Below are positions 51,625-61,291 of a DNA stretch of 64,000 nt, piece after piece. The notes below the pieces were generated by a model. It made no database searches and was not told the DNA's origin. It saw nothing but the letters and a program-made list of their open reading frames with translations. Numbering within the stretch: the first letter of the stretch is position 1; every line of letters starts with the position of its first letter. The translations under genes were made by a program, and so were the position numbers. The DNA is from Flavobacterium nackdongense. Lineage in GTDB: Bacteria; Bacteroidota; Bacteroidia; Flavobacteriales; Flavobacteriaceae. The stretch covers positions 1,240,001 through 1,304,000 of the forward strand of contig NZ_CP037933.1 in assembly GCF_004355225.1 (NCBI RefSeq), given 5' to 3'.

Positions 51625-52146
51625 TTAAAAATCCTTTACAATTCCCTTCAACTCATTATCCAATTCCAGATTCGAAATTTTCCCGTTTTCAACATCAAAA
51701 TTATCGTTGAAACTTGGCAATGAAAAAATCCCTTTTAGGATAGCGCCAAAACGCGGAAAATTACTTTTAGCTATTTCAAGAACCGATGCTCCTCCTCTAC
51801 CACCAGGCGAAGTTGCCATTAGTAACATTGGTTTTTCTTGAAAGACTTTTCCATTGATTCTGGAACACCAGTCGAAAACATTTTTGAACGCAACAGAATA
51901 ATTTCCGTTGTTTTCTGCTAGGGAAACTACCAAAATATCGGCAATGGAAATTTTATCTAAAAAGGCTTTCGCTAAAGAATGCTGACCGATCTCCTTTTCG
52001 ACATCAACACTAAATAATGGCATTTGAAAATCGTTTAAATCCAAAACTTCGACTTCGGGGTTTTCGAAAAGAGAAGAAGCATAGGTTGCTAATTTTTTAT
52101 TGATAGAATGCAGGCTATTACTTCCGGCAAAGGCGATGATTTTCAT
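51625..52146 (-). CDS. NADPH-dependent FMN reductase-like flavoprotein
   Basis: The 173-residue protein has the flavodoxin-like fold of the FMN-reductase family: MKIIAFAGSNSLHSINKKLATYA (phosphate loop), SLAENNGNYSVAFKNVFDWCSRI and MATSPGGRGGASVLEIAK. It reduces flavins, quinones or related compounds with NAD(P)H. It is short but complete for the group. It lies between two repeat-rich gaps. Confidence 0.9.
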   Translation of the reverse strand: MKIIAFAGSNSLHSINKKLATYASSLFENPEVEVLDLNDFQMPLFSVDVEKEIGQHSLAKAFLDKISIADILVVSLAENNGNYSVAFKNVFDWCSRINGKVFQEKPMLLMATSPGGRGGASVLEIAKSNFPRFGAILKGIFSLPSFNDNFDVENGKISNLELDNELKGIVKDF

Positions 52147-52194
52147 AGTAAATATTTTTTTCTAAATGTAAAACAAAAAATGAAAAATTGAAAA

Positions 52195-52419
52195 CTACTA
52201 CTATTAACCCGTTGGGTGAAATTATTAAATTTTTAGAAATAGTAAAATTGAAACGCATAGAATCATAGAAAAAAGAGTTGGATAGCCCAGTTCTTGGGTT
52301 CACATAGCTATGATTTACTAAAATCAAGCGAAGCGTCTTAATAAAATTAATAAAAAACTATGATTCTATGTGTTTAAAAAAATTAAATTGAATTACACCC
52401 AACGGGTTACTATTAATAG
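52195..52419. repeat. Large nested inverted-repeat element
   Basis: Outer arms at 52195-52223 and 52391-52419 pair over 29 bases with a few mismatches (core AACCCGTTGGGTG). Inner arms at 52251-52268 and 52358-52375 pair with one mismatch (AAACGCATAGAATCATAG). A CCCAGTTCTTGGG hairpin and CATAGCTATG palindrome lie in the centre, and a GCGAAGCG core follows. No frame inside looks like a gene. The right arm covers the stop codon of the lipoprotein gene that ends at 52413. Layout fits a small non-autonomous palindromic element. Confidence 0.75.
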
Positions 52420-53084
52420 TATTTGCTCACTTTTCTATATTCAGAATCCATCCCCAATCGCTTTAAATTTAAGATTCGTTTGAACTCATTTCTAGACGGT
52501 TTAATAATAAATGAAGAAGAGTCCAACATTGTCGATTTGACTATTATCAAAGAATCTATTCGCTTTAAATCCTCATCAGAATAGATGTATTTTATTTTTA
52601 AACTATTTTTTTCTACACTGATCGATTTGACAGTCCAATAAATAGAATCTTTGTAATTTAGGACTAATTTGCCATCAAATCGTTTGGCTTTCTGTGTTGG
52701 TGAAAAGATAAAAAAAGTGTCAATTTTTTTACTTGACAATTCGATGGAATCTTTGAGTTGTCTAAAATCAAATACTTCATTATCGTCTTTAGCAACCCAC
52801 TTTCCATTTGAAAGAACAAATTCATTTCTCAGGGAATCAATGTAGTTGTTATGAAACTTGAACTTAAAAAAACTTTCAGTTAGGATAATATCGTCCTTGA
52901 TATTCAAATATAATGAATCAGAATTCATAAACAATCCCTTAAATTTATTGGGGATTTTAGACAATTCAGTATCATTTATCGGTTGAGGATTTTCAAAATA
53001 AAAACGGAGTCCGATTGGAGCTTCTTCAGCTCTTTTACAAGAAAGAAAAGCTAATATTCCCAATATTAAAATATATTTTTTCAT
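52413..53084 (-). CDS. Hypothetical lipoprotein
   Basis: The 223-residue protein has a lipoprotein signal (ILAFLSCKRAEE, C16), then PIGLRFYFENPQPINDTELSKIPNKFKGLF and repeated strand-rich segments (YIDSLRNEFVLSNGKWVAKDDNEVFDF, KRFDGKLVLNYKDSIYWTVKSI). It is polar, with many D and S residues. I recognise no family. Its last codons lie within a palindromic element, so its end may have been changed. Confidence 0.65.
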   Translation of the reverse strand: MKKYILILGILAFLSCKRAEEAPIGLRFYFENPQPINDTELSKIPNKFKGLFMNSDSLYLNIKDDIILTESFFKFKFHNNYIDSLRNEFVLSNGKWVAKDDNEVFDFRQLKDSIELSSKKIDTFFIFSPTQKAKRFDGKLVLNYKDSIYWTVKSISVEKNSLKIKYIYSDEDLKRIDSLIIVKSTMLDSSSFIIKPSRNEFKRILNLKRLGMDSEYRKVSKYY

Positions 53085-53198
53085 TAGTATTTATTTTGAC
53101 TAAAAATACTAAAAATCGGAATACCAATTAAATAAAAAAACTGCCCAATTGCTTGAACAGTTTTGTCTATTTTCTTTATTCTTTATTCTATTTTCTGC

Positions 53199-54293
53199 TT
53201 ACACATTAAATCTAAAGTGCATCACATCGCCATCTTTCACCACATATTCTTTTCCTTCGACCTTGAATTTTCCGGCTTCTTTGCATTTGGCTTCAGAACC
53301 ATAATTGACGAAATCCTCGTACGAAATCACTTCGGCGCGGATGAATCCTTTTTCGAAATCGGTGTGGATTACTCCAGCAGCTTGTGGGGCTGTCGCACCA
53401 ATATTGATAGTCCAAGCACGCACTTCTTTGACACCAGCCGTAAAATACGTTTGTTGCTTCAATAATTTATAAGCGGCACGAATCAGAACTGCTGAACCGG
53501 GTTCTGTTAGTCCCATATCTTCCAAGAAAACCTGACGTTCTTCGTAGCTTTCCAATTCAGTGATATCAGCTTCGGCTCCAACCGAAAGAACGATTACCTC
53601 AGCGTCTTCATCTTGGACCAATTCACGAACTTTATCCACATAAGCGTTACCGTTTACAGCTGAATTTTCATCTACATTACAAACGTATAAAACAGGTTTT
53701 GCAGTAATCAGTTGAAAACCTTCCATCAGAACTTCCTCGTCGTTAGATTGTGGCACAACAGTTCTTGCTGATTTTGCTTGCAATAATGTTTCTCGAATTC
53801 GGTCTAAAAGCGCTTTTTCGACTTGAGCTTCTTTATTTCCGGTTTTGGCAGCGCGATTCACTTTTTCGAGACGTTTTTCAACGTTTTCCAAATCTTTCAA
53901 TTGGAGTTCGATATCAATCGTTTCTTTGTCACGAATTGGATCTACATTTCCGTCAACGTGCACAATATTGTCATTGTCAAAACAACGCAAAACGTGGATT
54001 ATAGCATTACATTCTCTGATATTTCCAAGGAATTGATTGCCTAAACCCTCCCCTTTACTAGCCCCTTTTACCAAACCTGCGATATCCACGATATCCACAG
54101 TTGCCATTTGAACACGTTCTGGTTTTACTAATTCTTCTAATTTATTGATTCTAGGATCGGGTACATTGACCACTCCTATATTAGGTTCTATGGTACAAAA
54201 CGGAAAGTTGGCACTTTGCGCTTTGGCATTGGACAAACAATTGAATAATGTTGATTTTCCAACATTGGGTAATCCTACAATTCCTGCTTTCAT
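53199..54293 (-). CDS. ychF: Redox-regulated ATPase YchF (Obg family)
   Basis: ATG at 54293 gives MKAGIVGLPNVGKSTLFNCL, the standard start. The 364-residue protein has the P-loop GLPNVGKST, DIVDIAGLVKGASKGEGLGNQFL (G3), and YVCNVDENS in place of NKxD, which shifts preference to ATP. A coiled-coil insertion (about 130-200) and a C-terminal TGS domain (about 280-362, AWTINIGATAPQAAGVIHTDFEKGFIRAE) follow. YchF binds ribosomes and affects oxidative-stress response. It stands alone, leftward. Confidence 0.97.
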   Translation of the reverse strand: MKAGIVGLPNVGKSTLFNCLSNAKAQSANFPFCTIEPNIGVVNVPDPRINKLEELVKPERVQMATVDIVDIAGLVKGASKGEGLGNQFLGNIRECNAIIHVLRCFDNDNIVHVDGNVDPIRDKETIDIELQLKDLENVEKRLEKVNRAAKTGNKEAQVEKALLDRIRETLLQAKSARTVVPQSNDEEVLMEGFQLITAKPVLYVCNVDENSAVNGNAYVDKVRELVQDEDAEVIVLSVGAEADITELESYEERQVFLEDMGLTEPGSAVLIRAAYKLLKQQTYFTAGVKEVRAWTINIGATAPQAAGVIHTDFEKGFIRAEVISYEDFVNYGSEAKCKEAGKFKVEGKEYVVKDGDVMHFRFNV

Positions 54294-54483
54294 TATAGTG
54301 TTATTTTTTTTAAAAGTGTGCAAATATAAGATTAAAAAAAAGGTTTAGCACATTAAAAACGATAGATTAATGGTATACCGCTAATTTTTATTGAAAAAAT
54401 AAGCCATTCAGCAAATGTTTTGTTAAAAACGTATATATTGCAAACTATTACTAAACCAAAGTCAAATTAAAAACCGATTATTT

Positions 54484-57159
54484 ATGAAAAAAATCACATT
54501 GTTGCTATTGTTTTTATGCACCACATTTCTTTTTGCACAAAAAGAAATTTCCGGAATTGTAAGAGACCATTCTGGAGCCGTTTTACCAGGTGTAAATGTA
54601 TACGAAAAAGGAACTAAAAATGGAGTTTCAACGGATATTGATGGAGTTTATAAGATAAAAGTGGAAGAGGGTGCCACTCTTGTTTTTAGCTACATAGGAT
54701 ACAAATCTATTGCTAAAAGCGTTATTGGCAGTACGATTGATATTGTTTTAGATGCTGATGGCCAACAAGAATTGCAAGAAGTTCAAATTGTAGGTTCCAG
54801 AAATACCAAAAGAACGGTTGTCAACTCTGCGGTGCCTATTGATATTATAGATGTAAAAACCGTGACTACACAAAGCGGAAAGTTAGAAATTAATGAATTA
54901 TTGCAATATGTTGCGCCTTCCTTTAATGCCAATAAACAATCCGGTTCAGACGGTGCCGACCACGTAGATCCCGCTTCTTTGAGAGGAATGGGACCTGATC
55001 AAACTTTGGTTTTGATTAACGGAAAAAGAAGACATCAATCGTCATTGATTAACCTTTTTGGAACTCGTGGAAGAGGAAATACTGGAACCGATTTAAATGC
55101 AATTCCTGCATCTTCCATTAAGAGAATTGAAATTTTGAGAGATGGTGCTGCTGCGCAATACGGTTCAGATGCCATATCCGGTGTAATAAATATTGTATTG
55201 AACGACAATATCAATGAACTGACAGGAGCAGTTTCCTTTGGGGTTTATAATACGGATGCACAAGGTGATTTCCCGGCAGGAACAGCAAATACAAAAGATT
55301 TTAGATTGGACACCAATGGAAATGGAAATAGCTTTGGTAAAAACAAACAATTTGATGGTGCTTCGACAAAAATTACGGCAAATTACGGAACTGGCTTAGG
55401 AAAAAAGGGCGGTTTTGTGAACTTTACCGGTGAATTTTTAAACAAAGAAAAAACCTTAAGACCTGGTTTTGACTTTAGAAAAGGATTTGGTGAAGCCAGC
55501 ATTGTCGGCGCAAATTTTATGGCTAATTTATCACTTCCGGTTTCGGATAAAATTGACTTTTATGCCTTTGGAGGTAGAAATTATAGAGACACCGATGCCT
55601 ACGCATTTACCAGAAATGATGGTGAAAGAGTGGTTGAATCTATCTATCCAGGTGGTTTCACCCCGCGAATTACTTCCATAATTGTTGACAACGCTATTGC
55701 CGCTGGTTTCAAAACCAAAACTGCTAGCGGATGGAATATTGATTTAAGCAATACATACGGCAAAAATGTTTTTGATTACACCATCAAAGGAACTTTAAAT
55801 GCTTCGCTAGAAGGTGCCTCCCCAACTCGTTTCGATGCTGGTGGACATAGTCTTAGTCAAAACACATTAAATTTAGATTTTTCTAAAAACTATTCTTCAG
55901 TATTTCAAGGAATGAATCTTGCCTTTGGAGCAGAATACAGAACAGAGAACTTCGAAATTTTTGCTGGTGAAGTGGGCTCTTATGCAACTTATGATACCAA
56001 TGGAAATCCAATTACCAATCCATTAACTCAATCTGCACCTATTGACCCTATTTCTGGCGAACCAAGACCGGGTGGCTCACAAGGTTTTCCTGGCTATAGC
56101 CCAAAAAACGTGGTTGATGAATCTCGCTCTAATTTTTCGGCCTATGTTGATGCTGAATTTGACATTACAAAAAATCTACTTGTAAGCACAGCTGTTCGTT
56201 TTGAAAATTATAGCGATTTTGGAAGTACTATCAATGGAAAAATTTCTTCAAGATTTAAAATTTCGGATGCTGTAAATTTGAGAGGCTCCATTAGTACCGG
56301 ATTCAGAGCACCTTCCCTAGCTCAAATTTATTACAATACCAGTTTTACCAATTTTAGCAGTTCAGGAGCCACCGAAGTTTTGCTTTCGGCCAATGATAGT
56401 CCGGTCACCAAGGCATTTGGTATAGAATCATTAAATGAAGAGAAAGCCTTGAATGCCTCCTTAGGTTTTACAGTAACCAAAGGTAACTTTACGGCAACTA
56501 TTGACGGCTATATGATTAATGTAAAAGACCGAATTGTACTGACAGGCTATTTTGATGCATCATCATTAGGCTTGAATGTAGATGCGGCTCAGTTTTTTGT
56601 GAATGGAGCCGACACTAAAACAAGAGGTCTGGATGTCGTATTGGCTTGGAAAAAGAAATTTAACGAAAACACTTTTGGTGCGACATTGACCGGAAATATT
56701 AATCATATGGAGATTACTGAGGTTAAAAACGGAAATCTTGATGAACAGACTTTCTTTGGCGAACGTGATAAAGCCTTCTTATTGGCATCGGCACCTGAAA
56801 GCAAATTTGGATTGAATCTTACCTATGACAGAAAATGGTTTAATGCTGGTTTATCGTTCACACGATTCAGTGAAGTGAAATTATTAGATTATCAAATGTA
56901 CGAAGACGTCGCCGATTATGGAAGTTTTGCTGACCAAATTGTAGCAGCAACAGATACTTACAGTGCAAAAATGGTTACGGATTTGACTTTTGGATTTAGA
57001 CTTTCCAAATCACTTAAATTAACCGTTGGCGGTAATAATATTTTCAATATTTATCCTGACCAACAAGACGACTGGGTTGAAGCGGGCGGATATTGGGATG
57101 CAGTTCAAATGGGATTCAGCGGAGCTTATTACTATACAAGGTTAGGATTTAGCTTTTAA
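54484..57159 (+). CDS. TonB-dependent receptor with carboxypeptidase-like domain
   Basis: The 891-residue protein has a signal peptide (about 1-19, ends LFAQ), a carboxypeptidase-regulatory-like domain (about 20-95, KEISGIVRDHSGAVLPGVNVYEKG, LVFSYIGYKSI), a plug (about 110-240, PASLRGMGPDQTLVLINGKRRH, EILRDGAAAQYGSDAISGVIN) and a barrel ending in FSGAYYYTRLGFSF with a terminal Phe. It would bring a large or metal-chelate substrate across the outer membrane with TonB-ExbBD. No susD follows; substrate unknown. A terminator follows the gene. Confidence 0.93.
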   Translation: MKKITLLLLFLCTTFLFAQKEISGIVRDHSGAVLPGVNVYEKGTKNGVSTDIDGVYKIKVEEGATLVFSYIGYKSIAKSVIGSTIDIVLDADGQQELQEVQIVGSRNTKRTVVNSAVPIDIIDVKTVTTQSGKLEINELLQYVAPSFNANKQSGSDGADHVDPASLRGMGPDQTLVLINGKRRHQSSLINLFGTRGRGNTGTDLNAIPASSIKRIEILRDGAAAQYGSDAISGVINIVLNDNINELTGAVSFGVYNTDAQGDFPAGTANTKDFRLDTNGNGNSFGKNKQFDGASTKITANYGTGLGKKGGFVNFTGEFLNKEKTLRPGFDFRKGFGEASIVGANFMANLSLPVSDKIDFYAFGGRNYRDTDAYAFTRNDGERVVESIYPGGFTPRITSIIVDNAIAAGFKTKTASGWNIDLSNTYGKNVFDYTIKGTLNASLEGASPTRFDAGGHSLSQNTLNLDFSKNYSSVFQGMNLAFGAEYRTENFEIFAGEVGSYATYDTNGNPITNPLTQSAPIDPISGEPRPGGSQGFPGYSPKNVVDESRSNFSAYVDAEFDITKNLLVSTAVRFENYSDFGSTINGKISSRFKISDAVNLRGSISTGFRAPSLAQIYYNTSFTNFSSSGATEVLLSANDSPVTKAFGIESLNEEKALNASLGFTVTKGNFTATIDGYMINVKDRIVLTGYFDASSLGLNVDAAQFFVNGADTKTRGLDVVLAWKKKFNENTFGATLTGNINHMEITEVKNGNLDEQTFFGERDKAFLLASAPESKFGLNLTYDRKWFNAGLSFTRFSEVKLLDYQMYEDVADYGSFADQIVAATDTYSAKMVTDLTFGFRLSKSLKLTVGGNNIFNIYPDQQDDWVEAGGYWDAVQMGFSGAYYYTRLGFSF

Positions 57160-57181
57160 TGAATTTTAAAAATAAATAATG

Positions 57182-57212
57182 AAGGGCTGTCTTATCAATA
57201 GCCCTTTTTTAT
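57182..57212 (+). terminator. Terminator after the TonB-dependent receptor gene
   Basis: AAGGGCT (57182-57188) pairs with AGCCCTT (57200-57206) around an 11-base loop, and T follow. Confidence 0.78.
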
Positions 57213-57286
57213 TTGAAATGCCCTTTAAGTAGCATAAAAAAATCCTGAAGTAGACCTCGAGGATTTAATTATACTTCGATATTTTC

Positions 57287-57637
57287 TTATTCGTTATGCA
57301 AAAACGCTTGTCTGGCAAGCAATGTTTCTTCGCTTTCTACGTGATTATCATCCGGAATACAACAGTCTACAGGACAAACTGCGGCACATTGCGGTTCACT
57401 GTGGAATCCCTTGCATTCAGTACATTTTCCAGGAACGATATAATAAATATCGTCAGAAATAGGAGTTTGCGCTTCGTCTGCATCGACTTCTTCGCCTGAT
57501 GGTAAAACTACTTTTCCTTTGATTCTAGTCCCATCTTTATATCGCCAATCGTCTGCGCCTTCGTATATTGCAGTATTTGGACATTCTGGTTCACAGGCAC
57601 CGCAATTGATGCACTCGTCTGTTATAATAATTGCCAT
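57287..57637 (-). CDS. Two-cluster [4Fe-4S] ferredoxin
   Basis: The 116-residue protein has two cluster motifs: [16 protein letters not shown] (CxxCxxCxxxC) near the start and [18 protein letters not shown] (C-x2-C-x8-C-x3-C) later. The long C-x8 spacing in the second motif is typical of the Alv/FdI-like ferredoxins of the Fer4_7 type. It carries electrons at low potential in the cytoplasm. It is divergent from the acyl-CoA reductase gene; whether the two work together is not shown. Confidence 0.9.
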   Translation of the reverse strand: MAIIITDECINCGACEPECPNTAIYEGADDWRYKDGTRIKGKVVLPSGEEVDADEAQTPISDDIYYIVPGKCTECKGFHSEPQCAAVCPVDCCIPDDNHVESEETLLARQAFLHNE

Positions 57638-57707
57638 ATCTATATTGTTTTTGGTTTATATACTGAATTGTAAAGTTTTCAGGGCTTTAGAACACCATTC
57701 GAAGCTA

Positions 57708-57738
57708 TTGCCTAAAGCTAATAAAAAGCTTATTTTTG
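57708..57738 (+). promoter_or_regulatory. Candidate Bacteroidetes promoter for the acyl-CoA reductase gene
   Basis: TTG at 57708-57710, a 20-base spacer and TATTTTTG at 57731-57738 match the consensus. The ATG follows 40 bases later. Confidence 0.6.
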
Positions 57739-57777
57739 CCAAAAATACAATCAAAACTTTTCAAATACAAATTACAG

Positions 57778-58836
57778 ATGCTACAAAACGATAAAAAAAA
57801 TGGATTTATTGAATTAGGGCGATTTTTAAGTCAGTTTTCCGAGAAAGAGTCTACTATGGATCCATCCGTTTTGCAAAACGATTTGTTTTTTGAAGATTTT
57901 GAAAACTTAATTCAACTTTCGCAATCGCATAACGGTTGGTACACGCCTGAAAACGTAATTTTTGCCGTGCAATCTTGGGCAACAGCTTTGACTGAAGAAA
58001 ACCTCGAAAAGTGGCTGTCCGCCTATAATTTTGATAAGGTAAAACCCAAAACCGTCGGGCTCATTTTAGCGGGAAACATTCCATTGGTAGGTTTTCACGA
58101 TTTTTTATCTGTTTTAATTTCTGGTCATAATGTGGTCATAAAAACATCGTCTAACGATCAGTTTTTGTTGCCATTTTTAGCCAAATACCTCATTGCCGTC
58201 GAACCCTCATTTGCGAACAAAATTAGCTTTGTCGAAGGGAAACTAGAAAATTTTGATGCAATAATCGCCACCGGAAGTGACAATACGGCTCGTTATTTCG
58301 AATATTATTTTAGGGACAAACCGAGTATTATTCGCAAAAACAGAAATTCGGTTGCTGTACTAAACGGAAAGGAAACCAAAGAACAACTCCTAGCGTTGGG
58401 TGAAGATATTTTCAGGTATTTTGGCTTGGGATGCCGCAATGTTTCGAAACTTTTTGTACCAAAAGGCTATTCCTTTGATGCGTTTTTTGAAGCAATTTTC
58501 GACTATCAGGACATCATTCATTATGAAAAATACGCCAACAATTACGATTACAACAAAGCAGTTTTCCTGATGAGCAATTTCAAATTATTAGACAATGGCT
58601 TTTTGACCATTAAGGAAGATGTTAGTTATGCTTCACCGATTTCGAGTGTGTTTTACGAATACTACGATAGCATCGCAGCAGTACAAATTCGATTACAATT
58701 AGAACAGGAAAAAATTCAATGTATTGTCAGTAACAATCTTGTCGAAAACAGTATTGCCTTTGGACAAACCCAAACGCCAAATTTATGGGATTATGCAGAT
58801 AATGTGGATACAATCACATTTTTGTCAACAATCTAA
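57778..58836 (+). CDS. LuxC-like acyl-CoA reductase
   Basis: ATG at 57778 is used; a start 42 bases upstream would begin close to the -7 box. The 352-residue protein has the LuxC/aldehyde dehydrogenase-like fold with VGLILAGNIPLVGFHDFLSVL, VIKTSSNDQFLLPFL and the catalytic cysteine in RYFGLGCRNVSKLFVP. LuxC reduces acyl-CoA or acyl-thioester to aldehyde with NADPH. No luxD or luxE partner is present, so its acyl donor and role are unknown. serC follows 94 bases downstream in the same direction. Confidence 0.85.
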   Translation: MLQNDKKNGFIELGRFLSQFSEKESTMDPSVLQNDLFFEDFENLIQLSQSHNGWYTPENVIFAVQSWATALTEENLEKWLSAYNFDKVKPKTVGLILAGNIPLVGFHDFLSVLISGHNVVIKTSSNDQFLLPFLAKYLIAVEPSFANKISFVEGKLENFDAIIATGSDNTARYFEYYFRDKPSIIRKNRNSVAVLNGKETKEQLLALGEDIFRYFGLGCRNVSKLFVPKGYSFDAFFEAIFDYQDIIHYEKYANNYDYNKAVFLMSNFKLLDNGFLTIKEDVSYASPISSVFYEYYDSIAAVQIRLQLEQEKIQCIVSNNLVENSIAFGQTQTPNLWDYADNVDTITFLSTI

Positions 58837-58929
58837 AAAAAATCAAGCGAATTATTTCGAATTATTTAATGCATATTCGGGTCCGATTTCCGAAATTTGC
58901 AACTTAATTTTTTGGACATCAATTATACC

Positions 58930-60000
58930 ATGAAAAAACACAACTACAGCGCAGGACCTTGTATTTTACCACAAGAAGTTTTTGAAAAATCAGCTCAAGC
59001 CATTTTAAATTTCAACAATTCGGATCTATCCATTTTAGAGATTTCGCATCGAAGCAAAGATTTCGTTGCCGTAATGGAAGAGGCTCGAGCATTGGCATTG
59101 GAACTTTTAGGATTAGAAGGCAAAGGCTACCAAGCCCTTTTTCTTGCTGGCGGAGCTAGTATGGAATTTTTGATGGCTCCGTACAACTTAATGAGAGAAA
59201 ACGGTAAAGCGGCTTATCTTGATTCCGGTACTTGGGCGAGTGCAGCTATAAAAGAGGCTAAATTTTTCGGAGAAACAGTGATTGTTGGTTCTTCGAAAGA
59301 GCAAAATTACAACCACGTCCCTAAAGATTATAGTATTCCCGCTGATGCAGATTATTTTCACTGCACCAGTAACAATACCATTTTTGGAACGCAAATGAAG
59401 GAATTTCCAGATTTGGATATCCCAATGGTTTGCGATATGAGCTCGGATATTTTCTCTAGAAATATTGACTTTTCTAAATTTGGAATCATTTACGCTGGAG
59501 CGCAAAAAAATATGGGACCTGCCGGAACAGCACTAGTTGTTGTTAAAGAAGAAATTCTTGGAAAAAATGGTCGTCATATTCCAAGTATGTTGGATTATGC
59601 TAAACATATCAAAGCAGAAAGTATGTACAATACGCCACCCGTTTTCCCTGTTTATGCGTCTTTATTGACTTTGCAATGGTTGAAAAATCTTGGAGGAATT
59701 CCTGCTATCGAAAAAATAAACAATGCCAAAGCAGATTTATTGTACACAGAAATTGACAGAAATCCATTATTCAAAGGAACTGCAGTTGTGGAAGACCGTT
59801 CGACAATGAACGCTACTTTCTTATTAGACACACCTTTGCACACCGATACATTCAACGCTATGTTGAAAGAAGCCGGAATTGTTGGTCTACCCGGACATCG
59901 TTCTGTAGGTGGTTACCGAGCTTCAATGTACAACGCAATGCCACTAGAAAGCGTGCAAGTTTTGGTTGAAGTGATGAAAGATTTAGAAAACAGAGTTTAA
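58930..60000 (+). CDS. serC: Phosphoserine aminotransferase
   Basis: ATG at 58930 gives MKKHNYSAGPCILPQEVFEK, the standard SerC start. The 356-residue PLP enzyme has ISHRSKDFVAVMEEA, LFLAGGASMEFLMAPYNLM, the Schiff-base lysine in YAGAQKNMGPAG, and GLPGHRSVGGYRASMYNAM. It makes phosphoserine from phosphohydroxypyruvate and glutamate. With serA downstream it forms the serine pathway, and the cysE-cysM pair uses its product. A heptanucleotide repeat separates it from serA. Confidence 0.97.
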   Translation: MKKHNYSAGPCILPQEVFEKSAQAILNFNNSDLSILEISHRSKDFVAVMEEARALALELLGLEGKGYQALFLAGGASMEFLMAPYNLMRENGKAAYLDSGTWASAAIKEAKFFGETVIVGSSKEQNYNHVPKDYSIPADADYFHCTSNNTIFGTQMKEFPDLDIPMVCDMSSDIFSRNIDFSKFGIIYAGAQKNMGPAGTALVVVKEEILGKNGRHIPSMLDYAKHIKAESMYNTPPVFPVYASLLTLQWLKNLGGIPAIEKINNAKADLLYTEIDRNPLFKGTAVVEDRSTMNATFLLDTPLHTDTFNAMLKEAGIVGLPGHRSVGGYRASMYNAMPLESVQVLVEVMKDLENRV

Positions 60001-60007
60001 TAATCGG

Positions 60008-60056
60008 GTTGCAGATTGCAGGTTGCAGGTTGCAGATTGCAGGTTGCAGATTGCAG
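60008..60056. repeat. Heptanucleotide tandem repeat (TTGCAGA/TTGCAGG)
   Basis: Seven tandem 7-base units alternate between TTGCAGA and TTGCAGG, starting 8 bases after the serC stop. They lie in the 230-base gap before serA, which has no gene. Confidence 0.9.
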
Positions 60057-60230
60057 TATAAAAATATAATATAAGAACGCAATTACTTTCTCCCTAGCGG
60101 AAAAAAGCAAGCGAAGGAAGAAAACCTTTATTATCAATTTGGGAATGTACTGAAAACGAATTGATGATCAAATAAAATATTTATTTTGGTTTAAACAACT
60201 TTAAACCTTAAACTTTTAAACAAAAACAGA

Positions 60231-61181
60231 ATGAAAGTATTAGCCAATGACGGAATTTCAAAAAGTGGAATTCTTGCTTTAGAAAAAGGTGGTTTTGAAG
60301 TTATTACTACAAAAGTAGCCCAAGAACAAGTAGCCAATTTTGTAAATGAAAACAACGTAAGCGTAGTATTGGTAAGAAGTGCCACCAAAGTTCGTAAAGA
60401 TATTATTGATGCTTGTCCAGGGTTAAAAATTATAGGCCGTGGCGGTGTTGGAATGGACAATATCGATGTTGACTATGCTAAAAGCAAAGGAATACACGTA
60501 ATAAATACACCTGCTTCCTCATCAGAGTCGGTAGCTGAATTAGTTTTTGCTCACTTATTCTCGGGAGTTCGTTTCTTGCACGATTCGAATAGAAATATGC
60601 CTTTAGAAGGAGATTCAAACTTTGAAGGTTTGAAAAAAGCCTATGCCAACGGAACGGAATTGAGAGGAAAAACACTTGGAATCGTTGGAATTGGACGTAT
60701 TGGTCAAGCCACAGCAAAAATGGCATTAGGTTTGGGTATGAAAGTGATTGCTGCCGATAGTTTTATTCCACAAGTAGAGGTGAAAGTTGAATTTTTCGAC
60801 GGTCAATCTATAACAACTAAAATCGTTTCACAATCCTTAGAATCTTTGTTTAAAGAAGCTGATTTTATCACATTGCACGTTCCTGCACAAGACGGCTACA
60901 TCGTTGACGAAGCGGCACTAGCAATTATGAAAGATGGTGTTGGAATCGTAAACTGTGCTCGTGGCGGCGTAATTGACGAAGTAGCTTTGATAAAAGCATT
61001 AGATTCTGGAAAAGTATCTTTTGCAGGATTAGATGTTTTCGAAAGTGAACCAAAACCAGAAATGACCATTTTGATGCACCCAAAAATCTCGTTGACTCCA
61101 CATATTGGAGCAGCAACTGGAGAAGCTCAAGATCGAATTGGAACCGAATTAGCGTCACAAATTATTAGCATTTTAAGCTAA
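60231..61181 (+). CDS. serA: D-3-phosphoglycerate dehydrogenase
   Basis: The 316-residue D-2-hydroxyacid dehydrogenase has LKIIGRGGVGMDNIDVDYAKSKG, the NAD site TLGIVGIGRIGQATAKMALG, INxARGGVIDE-type NCARGGVIDEVAL and the catalytic His in LTPHIGAATGEAQDRIG. It lacks the ACT regulatory domain found in the E. coli enzyme (410 residues), so feedback by serine is likely absent or different. It acts in serine synthesis with serC upstream. A terminator follows. Confidence 0.93.
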   Translation: MKVLANDGISKSGILALEKGGFEVITTKVAQEQVANFVNENNVSVVLVRSATKVRKDIIDACPGLKIIGRGGVGMDNIDVDYAKSKGIHVINTPASSSESVAELVFAHLFSGVRFLHDSNRNMPLEGDSNFEGLKKAYANGTELRGKTLGIVGIGRIGQATAKMALGLGMKVIAADSFIPQVEVKVEFFDGQSITTKIVSQSLESLFKEADFITLHVPAQDGYIVDEAALAIMKDGVGIVNCARGGVIDEVALIKALDSGKVSFAGLDVFESEPKPEMTILMHPKISLTPHIGAATGEAQDRIGTELASQIISILS

Positions 61182-61200
61182 ATTAATGAAATAATTTCTC

Positions 61201-61236
61201 AATAGGCTGTCTCATAAGGGCGGCCTATTTTTTTGT
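61201..61236 (+). terminator. Terminator after serA
   Basis: AATAGGC (61201-61207) pairs with GCCTATT (61223-61229) around a 15-base loop, and a T-run follows. Confidence 0.78.
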
Positions 61237-61291
61237 TAAAAAGTTAAAATCCAACGTTTGTTTTCGTAATTTTAGCATTCAAAACTCCAAA

